Below, piece by piece: positions 21,771-22,398 of a stretch of DNA of 22,398 nucleotides (within the stretch, counting starts at the first letter, position 1; each line of letters starts with the position of its first letter). The notes under the pieces are model-generated. The model did no database searches. It had not been told where the DNA came from and saw nothing but the letters and a program-made list of their open reading frames with translations. The stretch comes from Microbacteriaceae bacterium (GTDB lineage: Bacteria; Actinomycetota; Actinomycetes; Actinomycetales; Microbacteriaceae): contig JAODAU010000292.1 in assembly GCA_025463615.1 (NCBI GenBank), positions 1-22,398 on the forward strand, in the 5' to 3' direction. Both the position numbers and the translations under genes were made by a program.

Positions 21771-22398
21771 CAGTCGGAGAGCACCTTTCGCTGGGCGAGG
21801 TGATCCCAGTCGTGCTGGAACAGCGCCCCGAAGTAGGCCGCCGCCTGCGCGTTGTGGATGATGACGCCCGCATCCCGGTTGGAGAGCGTGCCGGCGGTCG
21901 ACCAGTTCTGGCTGCTCACCAGCACGCTCGAGCCGTCGACCACGATGCCCTTGTTGTGCACGTTGTTCTGGATCTTCACGCCGTTCAGCACGTCGAGCCC
22001 CGCGGCCTGAAGCTGCTCCAGGTAGCCGGCCGTCTCGTACTCGCTCATGATGATCTTCACGTCGACGCCCGCCTTCTGCCGCGCGATCACGGTGTCGACC
22101 AGGTCGGCGAACGCGGCCGATGTGTCGCCCGCCACCTTCGGCAGCTCGATGTACTGGAACTGCATGTGCAGCGTCGTCGCCGCGCTGAGGATGAGCGCCT
22201 TCACCGCCTTCACGTACACGCCGGGGTCTGGCGTGAGCAGCGGCGTGATCCACATGGTTGCAGTCACCTGCGTCTGCGGCTGGAACGAGGCGAACGGCGG
22301 CGTCTGCGCCTTCCTCATGCCGACGGCCGCGGGGGAGGGGGCGGATGTCGCGGGCGGCACATTGTGCGCGGCCGCCACCGTGAGGTCGTGCTCGAGGT
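21770..22398 (-). CDS. Phospholipase D-like protein, C-terminal part (partial)
   Basis: The reading frame is open to the window edge, so this is the C-terminal 208 or so residues of a longer protein. A complete HKD motif is present, HNKGIVVDGSSVLVSSQNWS (H-x-K-x4-D, then GSxN-like), the mark of the phospholipase D superfamily, whose members cleave or form phosphodiester bonds using two such motifs. The first motif would be in the missing N-terminal part. The middle ATMWITPLLTPDPGVYVKAV and TLHMQFQYIEL fit the start of the second PLD domain. Possible roles include cardiolipin-synthase-like or secreted phosphodiesterase activity; this cannot be decided. It is coupled to the histidine phosphatase gene by a one-base overlap. 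Confidence 0.87.
   Translation of the reverse strand, partial: LEHDLTVAAAHNVPPATSAPSPAAVGMRKAQTPPFASFQPQTQVTATMWITPLLTPDPGVYVKAVKALILSAATTLHMQFQYIELPKVAGDTSAAFADLVDTVIARQKAGVDVKIIMSEYETAGYLEQLQAAGLDVLNGVKIQNNVHNKGIVVDGSSVLVSSQNWSTAGTLSNRDAGVIIHNAQAAAYFGALFQHDWDHLAQRKVLSD

Noticed and set aside
1..22398. Prophage, IS element, CRISPR array, toxin-antitoxin or defence genes
   Set aside because: No transposase, integrase, phage, Cas or defence-type domain was recognised, and composition looks even across the window.

Overview
The window is high-GC DNA (about two thirds G+C or more by eye). It has frequent GTG starts, tightly overlapping reading frames and a CCA-encoding tRNA-Arg. Protein families and codon habits (GAC for Asp, but GAT inside GGATG) point to an actinobacterium, most likely of the Microbacteriaceae. 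That placement is an inference; no rRNA or marker gene is present.

Layout. (1) 1-2731, minus strand: a lipoprotein solute-binding protein of a sugar ABC importer (its permeases would lie off the left edge) with a ROK-family regulator beside it. (2) 2887-5816: a YcaQ-like winged-helix protein and an HxlR regulator on the minus strand, divergent from a RutE-like nitroreductase, then an SDR-fold protein that seems to lack the catalytic Tyr/Lys pair. (3) 5880-10389, plus strand: a translationally coupled ABC operon of one 1024-residue FtsX-type permease and two different ATPases. The ATPase motifs are degenerate in complementary positions, so the pair would form one complete and one degenerate ATP site. 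(4) 10455-17410: a five-gene minus-strand catabolic operon (yjbQ-like, FGGY kinase, ketose 3-epimerase-like TIM barrel, triose-phosphate-isomerase-like protein, SDR dehydrogenase), a divergent LysR regulator, and an amino-acid/choline-type (APC superfamily) permease. Two nearly identical GATA-N9-TATC sites, one before the operon and one before the permease, tie these parts into one regulon. (5) 17498-20660: a DUF4239 membrane protein, the Kup potassium transporter and an NTF2-fold protein. (6) 20759-22398: tRNA-Arg(ACG) with promoter and terminator, a histidine phosphatase, and the C-terminal part of a phospholipase D-like protein that runs off the right edge.

The two parts most likely to be undescribed are the asymmetric ABC exporter-like system (5880-10389) and the LysR-controlled polyol/ketose operon with an amino-acid-type permease and a YjbQ protein (10455-17410). 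The operon's kinase, TIM-barrel and TIM-like members resemble in type those of the Brucella erythritol pathway (EryA, EryC, EryH), but the oxidoreductase and transporter differ and no RpiB homologue is in the window. A modular intergenic repeat occurs at two places (about 2799-2873 and 20938-21010). No intergenic gap exceeds 300 bases; no IS element, CRISPR array, prophage or replication origin was seen.
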